55,787 nucleotides of DNA, taken from positions 1 to 55,787 of the forward strand of contig JAJDUC010000051.1 of assembly GCA_022826865.1 (NCBI GenBank). Direction: 5' to 3'. Below are positions 41,955 to 50,824 of this stretch, in pieces. This stretch comes from Anaerolineae bacterium. GTDB taxonomy: Bacteria > Chloroflexota > Anaerolineae > Aggregatilineales > Phototrophicaceae. Position numbers and translations under genes: made by a program. The notes under the pieces were generated by a model. The model did not search any database and was not told the origin of the DNA. It saw only the letters and a program-made list of their open reading frames with translations. The stretch's first letter is position 1, and every line of letters begins with the position of its first letter.

Positions 41955-42419
41955 CTAGGCTCGCGATTGCCGGCCTTTGGCCAGCCTTTCTTCTTCCACA
42001 AGCTCGAAGTCTTCCAATTCTCCGTCGTCGCTCAGGCGCAGACCGCGCCTTTTGTAATTGTCCAGGGTATAAACTTCGGCGCGTTCCTCTTCTTCTTCAA
42101 TGCCAAGCAAGTCTTCCCGCTCTTTCATCCGCCGCACTTGGCGCATGACTTCTTCTTGGATCTGATCTTCCCGTTTCTGCGCGCCGCCCCCGTGCTTGTG
42201 ATAATAATCCAGCATGTGCCCCGCCATGCCGATTCCCCAAAAGAAGGTGACAAAAAGAGGCCAGGGAAAGCCGCCGGTTTGAATCAGCCAAATCACCCAG
42301 AGCAGAACGTTAACCCCGGCATAACTGGCGAAATGGATGAGCAGGGCGTTGCGCTCGTCATACTTGGCTTCTATGCGCCGGCGGATTTCCATTTCAAGCG
42401 GTATCTTTCTTTTTTCCAT
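41955..42419 (-). CDS. 2TM-domain protein with coiled acidic tail
   Basis: 154 residues from ATG 42419 (the frame opens to 42485). The 2TM domain is at about 20-65: AKYDERNALLIHFASYAGVNVLLWVIWLI and WPLFVTFFWGIGMAGHMLDYY. A charged helical tail follows (REDQIQEEVMRQVRRMKEREDLLGIEEEEERAEVY). Such domains often sit beside kinases or regulators. It is first in a likely operon with the two paralogous membrane proteins downstream. Function unknown. Confidence 0.82.
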   Translation of the reverse strand: MEKRKIPLEMEIRRRIEAKYDERNALLIHFASYAGVNVLLWVIWLIQTGGFPWPLFVTFFWGIGMAGHMLDYYHKHGGGAQKREDQIQEEVMRQVRRMKEREDLLGIEEEEERAEVYTLDNYKRRGLRLSDDGELEDFELVEEERLAKGRQSRA

Positions 42420-42594
42420 CCCCGATTTATCTTTCCTCGGCCCGCAAGCCGATCCATTTCCACGCCGCATCAAGCCGGCAGACAATCAGGCCCGCCGCCC
42501 CTCTATCAAAACGACATGTTGGCGATCTTCGCATCTGACCGCCATTGTCAGCATATACGTTTGCGGACGCATTCGGTTGTGACCCGCTCCCGCC

Positions 42595-43563
42595 TTAACT
42601 CGCGCCAAAGCTCAGACCAAGCTCGTTCAGCCAGCGGCGGTAGGCAATCGCGGTCTTGTCGCTGCGCAAGTGCAATTCCGCCTGCAAATCCAGCGGCAGC
42701 AATTCCGGCCGCTGCGACTGCACGATGGGCAAATCCTGCATCGCAATCTCGTCCTGGAAGGCGCGCAAGGTTTCATCGCTGCTGTCGCCCTGTGTCATAA
42801 CCATCCACATCCACATAAGAGACTTCAACTCTTCAATCGGTGTGACCATCAGCAGAATGGCAAATTTCTCCTCCGCTTCTTTACGGAAATATGCCACCAG
42901 CGGTCGATGCGCCTTGTAGGTGTATGTCACCCAATTGGGGATATGGGACCCGTCCGGATTAGGCTGGAATACGCGAATATTCGAAGCCGTGACGCCATGT
43001 TCATCGGTGATCACCTCGTAATCCGGGATCTCGGGCCGTTCCTGCGTGCCCAGGATGTTCTCGTGCACAAAAGGAAAATGCGCGACATCCAGGAAATTCT
43101 CCACCATACGCGGGCCGGCCGCCTGGAATTCATAAGCGCCGCAGAGTATCTTGCGGTAAGAATCATCATCCCATTCTTCAAAGGGCGCGATGCCATTAGC
43201 CGGCTCGCCCAGGCAGACCCAAACCATATCATAGGCCACGCAAGCCTGGTATGTGAAAGCGCGCGCCTTGGTCGGCGGCTGCTGCTCCGGATGCGCCGGA
43301 ATGCGCACGCATTGCCCGACCGCATCATAGGTCCAGCCATGATAGGGGCATTGCAAGGTATCATCGGCCAGCAGCGTCCCCAGCGACAGCCGTGTGCCGC
43401 GATGCACACAAAGGTCCTTCCAGGCGCGCACGCTATCGCCCGCTTTCCAGATGACGATATCTTCGCCCAAGACGCGCGCGCCGGCCACGTTATTCTCCGC
43501 CTCGAGTTGTGTCAGCGGCATCACCGCATGCCAGTCATTGAGCAGAACGGGATCGTCTATCAT
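42595..43563 (-). CDS. Rieske non-heme iron oxygenase (aromatic-ring dioxygenase/O-demethylase type)
   Basis: A 322-residue oxygenase alpha subunit. Rieske 2Fe-2S ligands are Cys52-His54 (CVHRG) and Cys72-His75 (CPYHG). The mononuclear iron site is NFLDVAHFPFVHENILG with Asp159, His162, His167. The size and VanA/PobA-like layout suggest a demethylase or monooxygenase. Electrons would come from a reductase not encoded here. The SDR gene is divergent. A TATAAT box (43595-43600, minus strand) lies 32 bp upstream of the start. Confidence 0.94.
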   Translation of the reverse strand: MIDDPVLLNDWHAVMPLTQLEAENNVAGARVLGEDIVIWKAGDSVRAWKDLCVHRGTRLSLGTLLADDTLQCPYHGWTYDAVGQCVRIPAHPEQQPPTKARAFTYQACVAYDMVWVCLGEPANGIAPFEEWDDDSYRKILCGAYEFQAAGPRMVENFLDVAHFPFVHENILGTQERPEIPDYEVITDEHGVTASNIRVFQPNPDGSHIPNWVTYTYKAHRPLVAYFRKEAEEKFAILLMVTPIEELKSLMWMWMVMTQGDSSDETLRAFQDEIAMQDLPIVQSQRPELLPLDLQAELHLRSDKTAIAYRRWLNELGLSFGAS

Positions 43564-43718
43564 CGGCCTTTCTCCCCGGCTTGCTTCTGCGCGGATTATA
43601 GCACAGGGCGGCGGCTTCTCTCAGATAAACGCCTCTTCAGCGAAACGCCTCTAGGGATTGGACCGTGGCTTGAGTACGATACAGTCTCAATCAATCGGCA
43701 ATGAACGAGGACCAGAAC

Positions 43719-44480
43719 ATGGCAAGTTTGGAAGGCAAAGCCGCGCTGGTCACCGGCGCCGCCTCCGGCATCGGTCGGGCCAGCGCACTGGCGCTGGCGG
43801 CAGAAGGCGCCACAGTCTGCGTTTCCGATGTCAACGAAGCGGGCGGCAAGGAAACCGTCCAGAAAATCCTTGACGTTGGCGGCAAAGCCAGCTTCGCACA
43901 CTGCGATGTGACGCAGCCTTCCCAAGTGGCAGCGATGGTCGCGGCCGCCGTCGACGCCTTCGGCCGGCTGGACGCCGCGGTAAACAACGCCGGAATCGCT
44001 GGCAACTTTCATCAGCGCCTGCACGAAGCCGATGATGATATGTTTGCGCGCGTCATCAATGTCAACCTGCTCGGCGTCTGGCATTGCATGAAAGCCGAAC
44101 TGGCGCGCATGCTGCCCCGGCAAAGCGGCGCCATCGTCAATATCGCCTCGGTCGCCGGCTTGATCGGCGCGCCCAAAGCCGCCGCCTATACCGCCAGCAA
44201 GCATGCCGTCATCGGCCTGACAAAATCGGCCGCGGTCGACTATGCCAAAAGCGGCATCCGCATCAACGCCATCTGCCCGGCATATACCGATACCGCCATG
44301 GTGCAAAGCGCCATCGCGGGCAATCCGCTCATGGCGTCGATCATGGAGCGGGCGATCCCAATGGGACGCCTGGGTCAGCCAAGCGAAATCGCCCAGGCCG
44401 TCGTCTGGCTCTGCTCGGACGCGTCATCCTTTGTCACCGGGCACGGCCTGGCGCTGGATGGCGGTTTGGTGGCGCTGTGA
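43719..44480 (+). CDS. Short-chain dehydrogenase/reductase
   Basis: 253 residues from ATG 43719 (GAGG about 9 nt upstream; an in-frame ATG at 43701 is alternative). Cofactor motif TGAASGIG (12-19), NNAG, and the catalytic Tyr-x3-Lys as YTASKHAV with a Ser about 13 residues before. GGLVAL is the C-terminal end. It oxidises or reduces an alcohol/ketone with NAD(P). Divergent from the Rieske gene; a joint role in aromatic or steroid-like breakdown is possible but only inferred from position. Confidence 0.95.
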   Translation: MASLEGKAALVTGAASGIGRASALALAAEGATVCVSDVNEAGGKETVQKILDVGGKASFAHCDVTQPSQVAAMVAAAVDAFGRLDAAVNNAGIAGNFHQRLHEADDDMFARVINVNLLGVWHCMKAELARMLPRQSGAIVNIASVAGLIGAPKAAAYTASKHAVIGLTKSAAVDYAKSGIRINAICPAYTDTAMVQSAIAGNPLMASIMERAIPMGRLGQPSEIAQAVVWLCSDASSFVTGHGLALDGGLVAL

Positions 44481-44499
44481 GGTTGTGGAGCCTAATTTG

Positions 44500-44527
44500 T
44501 TGACAATTCCAAGCCGACTTCTATAAA
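44500..44527 (+). promoter_or_regulatory. Promoter of the first DUF4160 gene
   Basis: -35 TTGACA (44500-44505), 16-bp spacer, -10 TATAAA (44522-44527). The ATG at 44541 is about 14 bp after the -10, so the leader is only a few bases and no SD is visible. Confidence 0.6.
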
Positions 44528-44540
44528 CTCCGGTTGCCTG

Positions 44541-44777
44541 ATGGTTACAATTCTGAACCGGCGACAACACGGATACGATGTTGTCATACATACTAACGAA
44601 CATGGACCCGCGCATGTTCACGTCTTTCGCGGCGGCAAACAACTTAAGGTAGAGTTGCTGCCTATTCGCGTAGTTTACAACGGCGGTTTCAAGAGTCGGG
44701 AAATACGCCGGATACGGGCGCTATTGGAAGAGCATCATGCACTATTGCTCCAGCAATGGACGAGGTTCCACGGCTAA
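44541..44777 (+). CDS. DUF4160 protein, module 1
   Basis: 78 residues; DUF4160 family. The motif EHGPAHVHVFRG is at residues 20-31 and SREIRRIRALLEEHHALL at the C-terminus. It is followed after 18 bp by a DUF2442 gene, a pairing known to recur in bacteria and suspected to be toxin-antitoxin-like (known pattern, function unproven). It matches the second copy at 45492-45737 closely, so this is a tandem duplicate. Confidence 0.88.
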   Translation: MVTILNRRQHGYDVVIHTNEHGPAHVHVFRGGKQLKVELLPIRVVYNGGFKSREIRRIRALLEEHHALLLQQWTRFHG

Positions 44778-44795
44778 TGATAAAATGCAGTAAGC

Positions 44796-45458
44796 ATGAA
44801 GAAGGACACTGACATAATGGACGAGTGGCCAATAATACACGACGAACGCTGCCATGCGCTCGCAGTTCAATTCACCCACGAGCAGGCCATGATCCATTTA
44901 GCGGATGGCCGCATGATAGGCGTCCCGATTGGCTGGTTTACAGCCCTAAAAGGCGCCACAGTCCAGCAGAGGCAAAACTACATCAGCTACGGTTCTAGCC
45001 TTTATTGGGAAGACATTGATGATGGCATTGACATTACTGCTATGCTAACCGGCATGTACATCGTGCCAGTTCTCCAGAGGGAGTCGCGTCCCAAGCCTCA
45101 TGTTCCTACGACCCGCGTATTCCTTGATGGTGGCGCGCGACGCGCCAGCGGCGGCGTAGAGGGCGTGCCATTCGTACATGATTCGCGAAACATTCCGAAA
45201 GAGTTGCACTTTACAGTTGAGCACCTCATCTTTGATCTGGCGGACGGGCGCACGCTGTGTCTGCCATGGCGCTTTTCTCTCAAATTGGCGCAAGCCAACG
45301 ACAGACAACGACAGAATTATCAACGCAAGGGATTGACATTGAGTTGGGAGAAACTCGACGAAACCATGGACCTCGTCGCCATGCTCACCGGCTTCTATGA
45401 CCGGGCCCAGCCGTATCCCGCAGAGACGGTCGAGTCAACCAGAGCCGCCGCTACTTAA
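44796..45458 (+). CDS. Double DUF2442 protein, module 1
   Basis: 220 residues with two DUF2442 domains in a row. The first has ERCHALAVQFTHEQAMIHLADGRMIGVPIGW and LYWEDIDDGIDITAML (about 15-95). The second has LHFTVEHLIFDLADGRTLCLPW and LSWEKLDETMDLVAML (about 125-205). They are joined by a Pro/Arg linker (about 95-125). Start at 44796 or ATG 44817. DUF2442 proteins usually carry one domain, as in the single-domain copy at 45759; here a fusion or internal duplication has occurred. Confidence 0.85.
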   Translation: MKKDTDIMDEWPIIHDERCHALAVQFTHEQAMIHLADGRMIGVPIGWFTALKGATVQQRQNYISYGSSLYWEDIDDGIDITAMLTGMYIVPVLQRESRPKPHVPTTRVFLDGGARRASGGVEGVPFVHDSRNIPKELHFTVEHLIFDLADGRTLCLPWRFSLKLAQANDRQRQNYQRKGLTLSWEKLDETMDLVAMLTGFYDRAQPYPAETVESTRAAAT

Positions 45459-45491
45459 GCAGATCCGCTCGCCGATTGTGGAGATGAGTCT

Positions 45492-45737
45492 TTGGTCACA
45501 GTATTGTATAGACAGCGGCACGGCTATGATGTGCGCATTTTCACAAGAGAGCACGGCCCCGCTCATGTGCATGTTTTCAGAGGCGAAAAGCATGTTAAAG
45601 TTTACTTAATGCCGATGCGCTTCTCGCGAAATAAAGGTTTCGCAAGTCGAGAGTTGAAGCAAATCCGAGAATTGCTCGGTGAACACATGGCGTTGATCGT
45701 CCGCGAATTGGAACGGCTAGACCCCGAAAAGCGATAA
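45492..45737 (+). CDS. DUF4160 protein, module 2
   Basis: 81 residues starting at TTG 45492. EHGPAHVHVFRG is identical to copy 1, with GFASRELKQIRELLGEH at the C-terminus. It follows the double DUF2442 gene by 33 bp and is followed after 21 bp by the single DUF2442 gene. Sequence similarity to module 1 indicates duplication of the pair. Confidence 0.87.
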   Translation: MVTVLYRQRHGYDVRIFTREHGPAHVHVFRGEKHVKVYLMPMRFSRNKGFASRELKQIRELLGEHMALIVRELERLDPEKR

Positions 45738-45758
45738 GTTGCAGGAGTACGATACGCA

Positions 45759-46070
45759 ATGAAAGAACCTGTGATCCACGAAACGCGCAATGAGGCGCTG
45801 CGGGTACGATTTACACAAGAACACGCCATGATTGACCTGAGCGACGGTCGCATACTCGGTGTACCGCTCGACTTCTTTCCCTTGCTCAAAGCAGCAACGG
45901 ACGAGGAGCGACAAAATTATCAGCTTCATGGTCTAACCATATACTGGGAAGACATTGACGATGGTATGGACCTGACGGCGCTCATATCCGGGCTCTACAT
46001 TGAGCCGCCAGAAGAATACCTCGATAGCCTGAGGGAAATCATCGCCGAACGCTACGCCACCGCTACTTAA
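45759..46070 (+). CDS. DUF2442 protein, module 2
   Basis: 103 residues; AGGAG about 12 nt before the ATG. Single DUF2442 domain: LRVRFTQEHAMIDLSDGRILGVPLDFFPLL and LTIYWEDIDDGMDLTALISGLY, close to the first half of the double protein. The 3' end overlaps the convergent DUF58 gene by 8 bp. Probably the partner of the preceding DUF4160 protein. Confidence 0.88.
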   Translation: MKEPVIHETRNEALRVRFTQEHAMIDLSDGRILGVPLDFFPLLKAATDEERQNYQLHGLTIYWEDIDDGMDLTALISGLYIEPPEEYLDSLREIIAERYATAT

Positions 46071-46980
46071 CCAATCCCGCCCGCCGCATATCGGACAAGA
46101 TCAGACGCTCCCAGGGCGCATCCGTCACCAGCGGAAAATAGTGCGCGCCCCGCCGCAGGCATTCGTCTCGAATCGCATCGCGCCAAGCGGCCAGACGCCG
46201 CTGATAGACTCCCAGCATCGCCCCGTCTACCGTCACTTCTTGCTGCAATTCCGTCTCGACATCGACCAGGCTGAGATCGCCCGCTACCAGCGGCTGCACC
46301 TCTTCCGGCGCCAAAACATGGATGAAAGCCACTTCGTGACCACGGCTTAGCAGCGCGGTCAGCCCGTCCAGATAGGCGCCATCGCGCGAGAACATATCGC
46401 TGACGATGAGCGCCATTCCCGGCCGTCGCGCTCGCAGCGCATAATCCCCCAATGCCGCATCCAGGTCTGTGATGCCCGCGGCCGCAATCTCCCCGATGAA
46501 ACGCAGCAGGGTGATGCTTTGCGCCCGTCCCCGTACCGGCCCAAAACTCGCCGCGCCCCGGCCGTTCACCGCCGTCAGCGCCAGCCGGTCGCCACTTGTC
46601 AGCGACACATAAGCCAGCCCGGCGACAATGCGCTTGGCGTAAAGCAACTTGTGTTGATCCGCTTCGCCCTCCTGCGGAAAGTCCATGCTGGCCGAGGCAT
46701 CGAGGATCAGATGGACCGCCAGGTCTTCCTCATCCTCCAGGAGCTTGATGTACGGGCGTTCCAAACGCGCGTAGATATTCCAGTCAAGCTGCCGCAAGTC
46801 ATCGCCGGCGGCGTAATTGCGATAATCGGCGAACTCAATACTTGTGCCCCGCTTGATCGAGCGCCGGTCGCCCTTGATGGCGCCGACGCGCAGCTTCCGC
46901 GCCTCCAGCATCAAGGGTTCCAGACGGCGGCGCAGGGACTCCGATAGCAGCGTCGGCGCCCCGCTCGTTTGTTCAGACAA
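46063..46980 (-). CDS. DUF58 (VWA-like) protein
   Basis: 305 residues. The conserved DUF58 block GDRRSIKRGTSIEFADYRNYAAGDDLRQLDWNIYARLERPYIKLLEDEED (about 37-86) leads into a von Willebrand A-type fold with a degenerate MIDAS LILDASASMDF. DUF58 proteins normally work with a MoxR ATPase, absent here. It follows the GNAT gene by 2 bp. Likely a membrane-adjacent chaperone/assembly factor; target unknown. Confidence 0.93.
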   Translation of the reverse strand: MSEQTSGAPTLLSESLRRRLEPLMLEARKLRVGAIKGDRRSIKRGTSIEFADYRNYAAGDDLRQLDWNIYARLERPYIKLLEDEEDLAVHLILDASASMDFPQEGEADQHKLLYAKRIVAGLAYVSLTSGDRLALTAVNGRGAASFGPVRGRAQSITLLRFIGEIAAAGITDLDAALGDYALRARRPGMALIVSDMFSRDGAYLDGLTALLSRGHEVAFIHVLAPEEVQPLVAGDLSLVDVETELQQEVTVDGAMLGVYQRRLAAWRDAIRDECLRRGAHYFPLVTDAPWERLILSDMRRAGLVK

Positions 46981-46982
46981 GA

Positions 46983-47552
46983 TTATTCCTCACGTCGCCC
47001 GTCGCCTTCTTCGTCCGCTTCATCGGCATCCTCATCCGGCTCCGCCTTGGCGTCCGCATCCTCCGCCCCGTCCTCGCGCTCCGCCTCATCCTCGTCTTCG
47101 TCTTCCTCGAATTCGAACTTGAGAACAGCAACATGCCGGTCGCGAAACAACTCCTCCTGCTCCTCAAAATTCAGCTTTGCAAAAAGCTTGCGCGCGGCGC
47201 CGTTTTCCGGCTCATAACGCGCGATCACCATCTCGCTGTTCTCGAAACCATGAATCATATCGATCAGGTGATCGGCGATGGCATAACCCATTCCCTGCCG
47301 CTGATATTCGCGGTCGACGGTCAATCTTTCGATGATCCATTGTGTGGGTTGCTGCGCGTGAATCAACATAACATAGGCGACGAGTTGGCCCTGCCAATCG
47401 ACGCGATAAAAGCTGACGGCCGGGTGACGCGTCTGCATAAAAGAGATGAACAGGTTCTTGGTGAAGCGCCGCTGCCGGTCTTTAACGCGCAAGGGGCGCA
47501 GCGCCATGAAATCCCGCAACCCGGTTATTTCTGTGAGCTTGATATCCTTCAT
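46983..47552 (-). CDS. GNAT acetyltransferase with very acidic C-terminal tail
   Basis: 189 residues from ATG 47552 (the frame is open to 47603). GNAT core: LTVDREYQRQGMGYAIADHLI is the acetyl-CoA pyrophosphate loop (Q/RxxGxG/A), and PENGAARKLFAKLNFEEQEELFRDR is the last helix/strand pair. The final about 45 residues are almost all Asp, Glu and Ala, an unusual polyanionic tail. Coupled to the DUF58 gene (2 bp). Substrate unknown. Confidence 0.9.
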   Translation of the reverse strand: MKDIKLTEITGLRDFMALRPLRVKDRQRRFTKNLFISFMQTRHPAVSFYRVDWQGQLVAYVMLIHAQQPTQWIIERLTVDREYQRQGMGYAIADHLIDMIHGFENSEMVIARYEPENGAARKLFAKLNFEEQEELFRDRHVAVLKFEFEEDEDEDEAEREDGAEDADAKAEPDEDADEADEEGDGRREE

Positions 47553-47925
47553 TGCGAGCTTGATTCCGTTTAACCCGATTGCAACAGCATGAGTGTGCCA
47601 CAAACAGCATGATAGTCCAATGATTTTCCGCCAGTAAAGAATACAACTCCAAGCTCAGCTTGCTGGGCATAGCAGGCAGTTTTCCGTAATATTATATATA
47701 GATGTCGCGCCCGGATTCCGATGCAATTGACAGCAAGCGCGCGATTCTATCAATGACAATCGAACAAAGGAAAAGACAATGGCAAAACGCGAGCAAATGC
47801 CAACCGCGCTTGGCAACCCGGGTGGCGATTATCAGAATTCTCCGGCAGCGGGTCCGCGCCGTGCGCTCCTGATATAGGGCTACCAACTCCTGTAGAAAAT
47901 GGTGGCCTTCAACCGAGAGCCCGCC
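47553..47925. other. 373-bp intergenic region, no gene recognised
   Basis: Between the GNAT and FAD/Fe-S dehydrogenase genes. Short frames here are arginine/cysteine-rich shadow-like translations. An A/T-rich stretch (about 47685-47705) could hold a promoter for the GNAT-DUF58 pair. No RNA fold or repeat copy seen. Confidence 0.5.
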
Positions 47926-50757
47926 TCACGGATTTAGCGCGTCCAGCACAACTTCAAGCGGATGCCGGGCCACAAAACCGGCATCCTCAATCTGGGCGCG
48001 ACAGGACGTGCCCGGCGCCGCGATAACGGCGTCTTGATTCGCGCGGATCGCCGGTAACAAGCGGTCTTCCGCAATCTTCATGCTAAGTTCATAATGCTCG
48101 TATCCGAAACTGCCCGCAACCCCGCAGCAGCCGGTATTCATCTCCGCGACATCGGCGCCCGGGATCGCCCGCAGCAGCCGCAGCGTATCGGCAGTGCCCC
48201 ATAGCGCTTTCTGATGACAGTGCCCGTGCAATAGAATCCGCGGCGCTTCAGCCTGCCACTCCAGGGCGGCCGCCCCTTCCGCAATGGCATCGGCAAAAAA
48301 GGCCTCCGCGCTAACACAGCGCTCGGCAAGGGCCTGCGCCGCCGGCTGATCCGGCGGGTCAACAAGCCGCAGATAATCGTCGGTGAAGGCGCTCATGCAG
48401 CTTGGTTCGAGGAAGAGCAAAGGCAACTCGGCATCCTCCCCGTCCATTCCACGCACATTGGCTGTCGCCATTGCCTTGGCGCTGTCCAGCAAACCTTTGC
48501 TGATCGCGGGCCGGCCGCAGCAGGCTTCGCCGGGCAAGCGCTGCGCGTCCAACCGCAGACCGAGCCGATCCGCCAGTTCCATCGCCGCGTGGCCGACTTC
48601 CGGGTGGTTCCATTCGGTAAATGTATCGACGATGAGCTGGGCCCGCGGACGGCTGCGCTTTGCATAACGCGCGGCCGAAAAGCGCCGATTGGCCAGCCGC
48701 GGCAAGGGGCGTTGGGTTGGGATGCCGAGGCGGCCGGCCGCGAACTTTCCAAGCGAGTGATTCAGCGCGAGGTTGCTCAAACGCGGCATGACGCCCGCCA
48801 GTTGATTGACGCGGTGGATATTGCCGAAGAGCCGCGTCGCCAAATCTACTCCGTGCCGATCATGCCAGGTCGCCAGGAACTCCGACTTCAACTTGGCGAC
48901 ATCAACCGCGGACGGGCATTCGCTCGCGCAGGCCTTGCAGCTGAGGCAGAGATCGAATACCTCCTTCAGCGCCTGATCGCCCAGGTCGTCGGGCAAAACG
49001 CCGCTGATCGCCGCCCGCAAGGCATTGGAGCGCCCGCGCGTCGAGTGCGCTTCATCAAGCGTCGCCATATATGAAGGGCACATCGTCCCGGCGCCTTCCT
49101 TGCGGCAGACGCCGGCGCCATTGCACATCTCCACGGCGCCCGCGAAACCATTATCGGCCGACCAATCGTAGCGAGTGTCGACCTCAATCACTCGGTAATC
49201 CGGTGAATAACGCAACATGTCCGCGCTGTCCATCGGTCGCGCCTCGACGATCTTGCCCGGGTTCATCATGTTCGCGGGATCAAAGGCCCGCTTGACTTCG
49301 CGGAAAGCGCTCAACAGCTCAGCGCCGAACAGATATTCGCTGAATTCGCTCCGCACCAGGCCCTGACCATGCTCGCCCGTAATCGTCCCTTGGTACTTCA
49401 TGACCGTCTCGGCGACGGCATCGGCAATCGCGCGATATTGCTGACGTCCCTTAATCGTCTTGAGGTTGATGAGCGGGCGAATATGCAGGCAGCCGGCGCT
49501 GGCATGCGCGTATATGGCGTATGTCGTGCCATTTTCATAGATGATGCGCTCGACATCGCTGATGTAATCCGCCAGATGCTCAACCGGCACCGCCCCGTCT
49601 TCAATGAAAGAAACCGGCTTGGCTTCGCTCCGTTCACTCATCATCAGGCCTAGCCCGGCTTTACGCACCGTCCAGACATCGTCCTGCTGCGCCGCAGTCT
49701 CCGCCACCGTCACCGCGCCACGGAAACCCAGCCGCCGCAAATGCGCCCGCAAGTCCTTTACCTTGGCTTGCAATTCCAATTCCGAGCCGACGAATTCCAC
49801 CAGCAGGAGCGCTGCCGGATCGCCCTCGACAAAAGTCAGCCGCTGGCGATAGCCGGCGGCGGCGCGCGTCTTGTCGAGCAAGAATTTATCCATTAGTTCG
49901 ATCGCGTCGGGATCCAGCTCAAGGATGCGCGGCGTCGCTTCCAGCGCCGCCCTCAGCGTGTCAAAATGGACCACCGCCAAGCGTTTGTTCTCGCTTCTTG
50001 GCCGCTCGACCAGGCGCAGTTCCGCCCGCACCACCGTCGCCAATGTGCCCTCTGAACCGCAAAGGAGCCAATTCAAATTCACGGCCTCCGGGTCGATCTT
50101 ATTCAGCGCGTAGCCGGCCACCGTGCGCCAGGTCCGCGGATAGCGCGACGCGATCTGCGGCGCCTGTTCGATGACCAGGTCGCTCAAAGTCGAACGGATG
50201 CGATTCAAGGCCGATGTGGATTCGTCGAGCCAGACCAGGTCGCCATTCGCCAGCACCACTTGCAAACGCGCCAGGTGATCGGCGGTCATGCCATAACGGA
50301 TGCTGTGCGCGCCGGTGGCGTTATTGCCGATGATGCCGCCGATCGCCGCGCGCTCAGCGCTGGCCGGATCGGGGCCAAACATCAGGTCCAGCGGCGCCAG
50401 TTGCGCATTGAGCGATCCCAGGATCATGCCCGGCTCCACATCGACCGTGCGCGCTTCGCCATTCACCGCGCGCAGACGCCGCATGTGTCGCGTGAAATCC
50501 ATGACGACCGCTTCGCCAACCGCTTGACCGGCCAGGGCGCTGCCCCCGCCGCGCGGCAAAACCGGAACCCCGAATTTGCGCGCGACTTCGTGCACAGCCA
50601 CCACATCGTCCGCATCCCGCGGGAAGGTGACCGCCAAGGGCATGATCTGATAGTTGCTGGCATCCGTGCTGTAGAGCACCCGCGTCATGCGATCGGCCGC
50701 GGCCTGCTCCCGCCCGATGGCAGCTTGCAAATCCCCCAGCAGTTCGTCAATTTGCAT
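47926..50757 (-). CDS. FAD-linked oxidase / 4Fe-4S dehydrogenase fusion (GlcD-GlcF / D-lactate dehydrogenase type)
   Basis: 943 residues. FAD-binding (FAD_binding_4) domain about 35-220 with PVLPRGGGSALAGQAVG; FAD-oxidase C-terminal domain about 225-510. Then two 4Fe-4S clusters: CNGAGVCRKEGAGTMCPSYM (about 550) and CLSCKACASECPSAVDV (about 625). CCG domains in the last third have PGEACCGRPA and NTGCCGVAGSFGYE. This D-2-hydroxyacid (lactate or glycolate) dehydrogenase passes electrons to quinone. It is monocistronic here. The remaining 220 bp before the DapA gene contain a degenerate repeat. Confidence 0.95.
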   Translation of the reverse strand: MQIDELLGDLQAAIGREQAAADRMTRVLYSTDASNYQIMPLAVTFPRDADDVVAVHEVARKFGVPVLPRGGGSALAGQAVGEAVVMDFTRHMRRLRAVNGEARTVDVEPGMILGSLNAQLAPLDLMFGPDPASAERAAIGGIIGNNATGAHSIRYGMTADHLARLQVVLANGDLVWLDESTSALNRIRSTLSDLVIEQAPQIASRYPRTWRTVAGYALNKIDPEAVNLNWLLCGSEGTLATVVRAELRLVERPRSENKRLAVVHFDTLRAALEATPRILELDPDAIELMDKFLLDKTRAAAGYRQRLTFVEGDPAALLLVEFVGSELELQAKVKDLRAHLRRLGFRGAVTVAETAAQQDDVWTVRKAGLGLMMSERSEAKPVSFIEDGAVPVEHLADYISDVERIIYENGTTYAIYAHASAGCLHIRPLINLKTIKGRQQYRAIADAVAETVMKYQGTITGEHGQGLVRSEFSEYLFGAELLSAFREVKRAFDPANMMNPGKIVEARPMDSADMLRYSPDYRVIEVDTRYDWSADNGFAGAVEMCNGAGVCRKEGAGTMCPSYMATLDEAHSTRGRSNALRAAISGVLPDDLGDQALKEVFDLCLSCKACASECPSAVDVAKLKSEFLATWHDRHGVDLATRLFGNIHRVNQLAGVMPRLSNLALNHSLGKFAAGRLGIPTQRPLPRLANRRFSAARYAKRSRPRAQLIVDTFTEWNHPEVGHAAMELADRLGLRLDAQRLPGEACCGRPAISKGLLDSAKAMATANVRGMDGEDAELPLLFLEPSCMSAFTDDYLRLVDPPDQPAAQALAERCVSAEAFFADAIAEGAAALEWQAEAPRILLHGHCHQKALWGTADTLRLLRAIPGADVAEMNTGCCGVAGSFGYEHYELSMKIAEDRLLPAIRANQDAVIAAPGTSCRAQIEDAGFVARHPLEVVLDALNP

Positions 50758-50824
50758 ATATTGGCTAATCCGTCGTCCTAGTCAGACAGCGCCGATTGTA
50801 ACGGTTTTGAGGCGGGAATTACAC

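Noticed and set aside
43627..43661. AAACGCC repeat between Rieske and SDR genes as a separate MITE
   Set aside because: Too short and degenerate; only noted as a possible fragment.
47692..47886. 64-codon minus-strand ORF in the GNAT-dehydrogenase gap
   Set aside because: Arg/Ile/Cys-rich, no SD, no family-like pattern.
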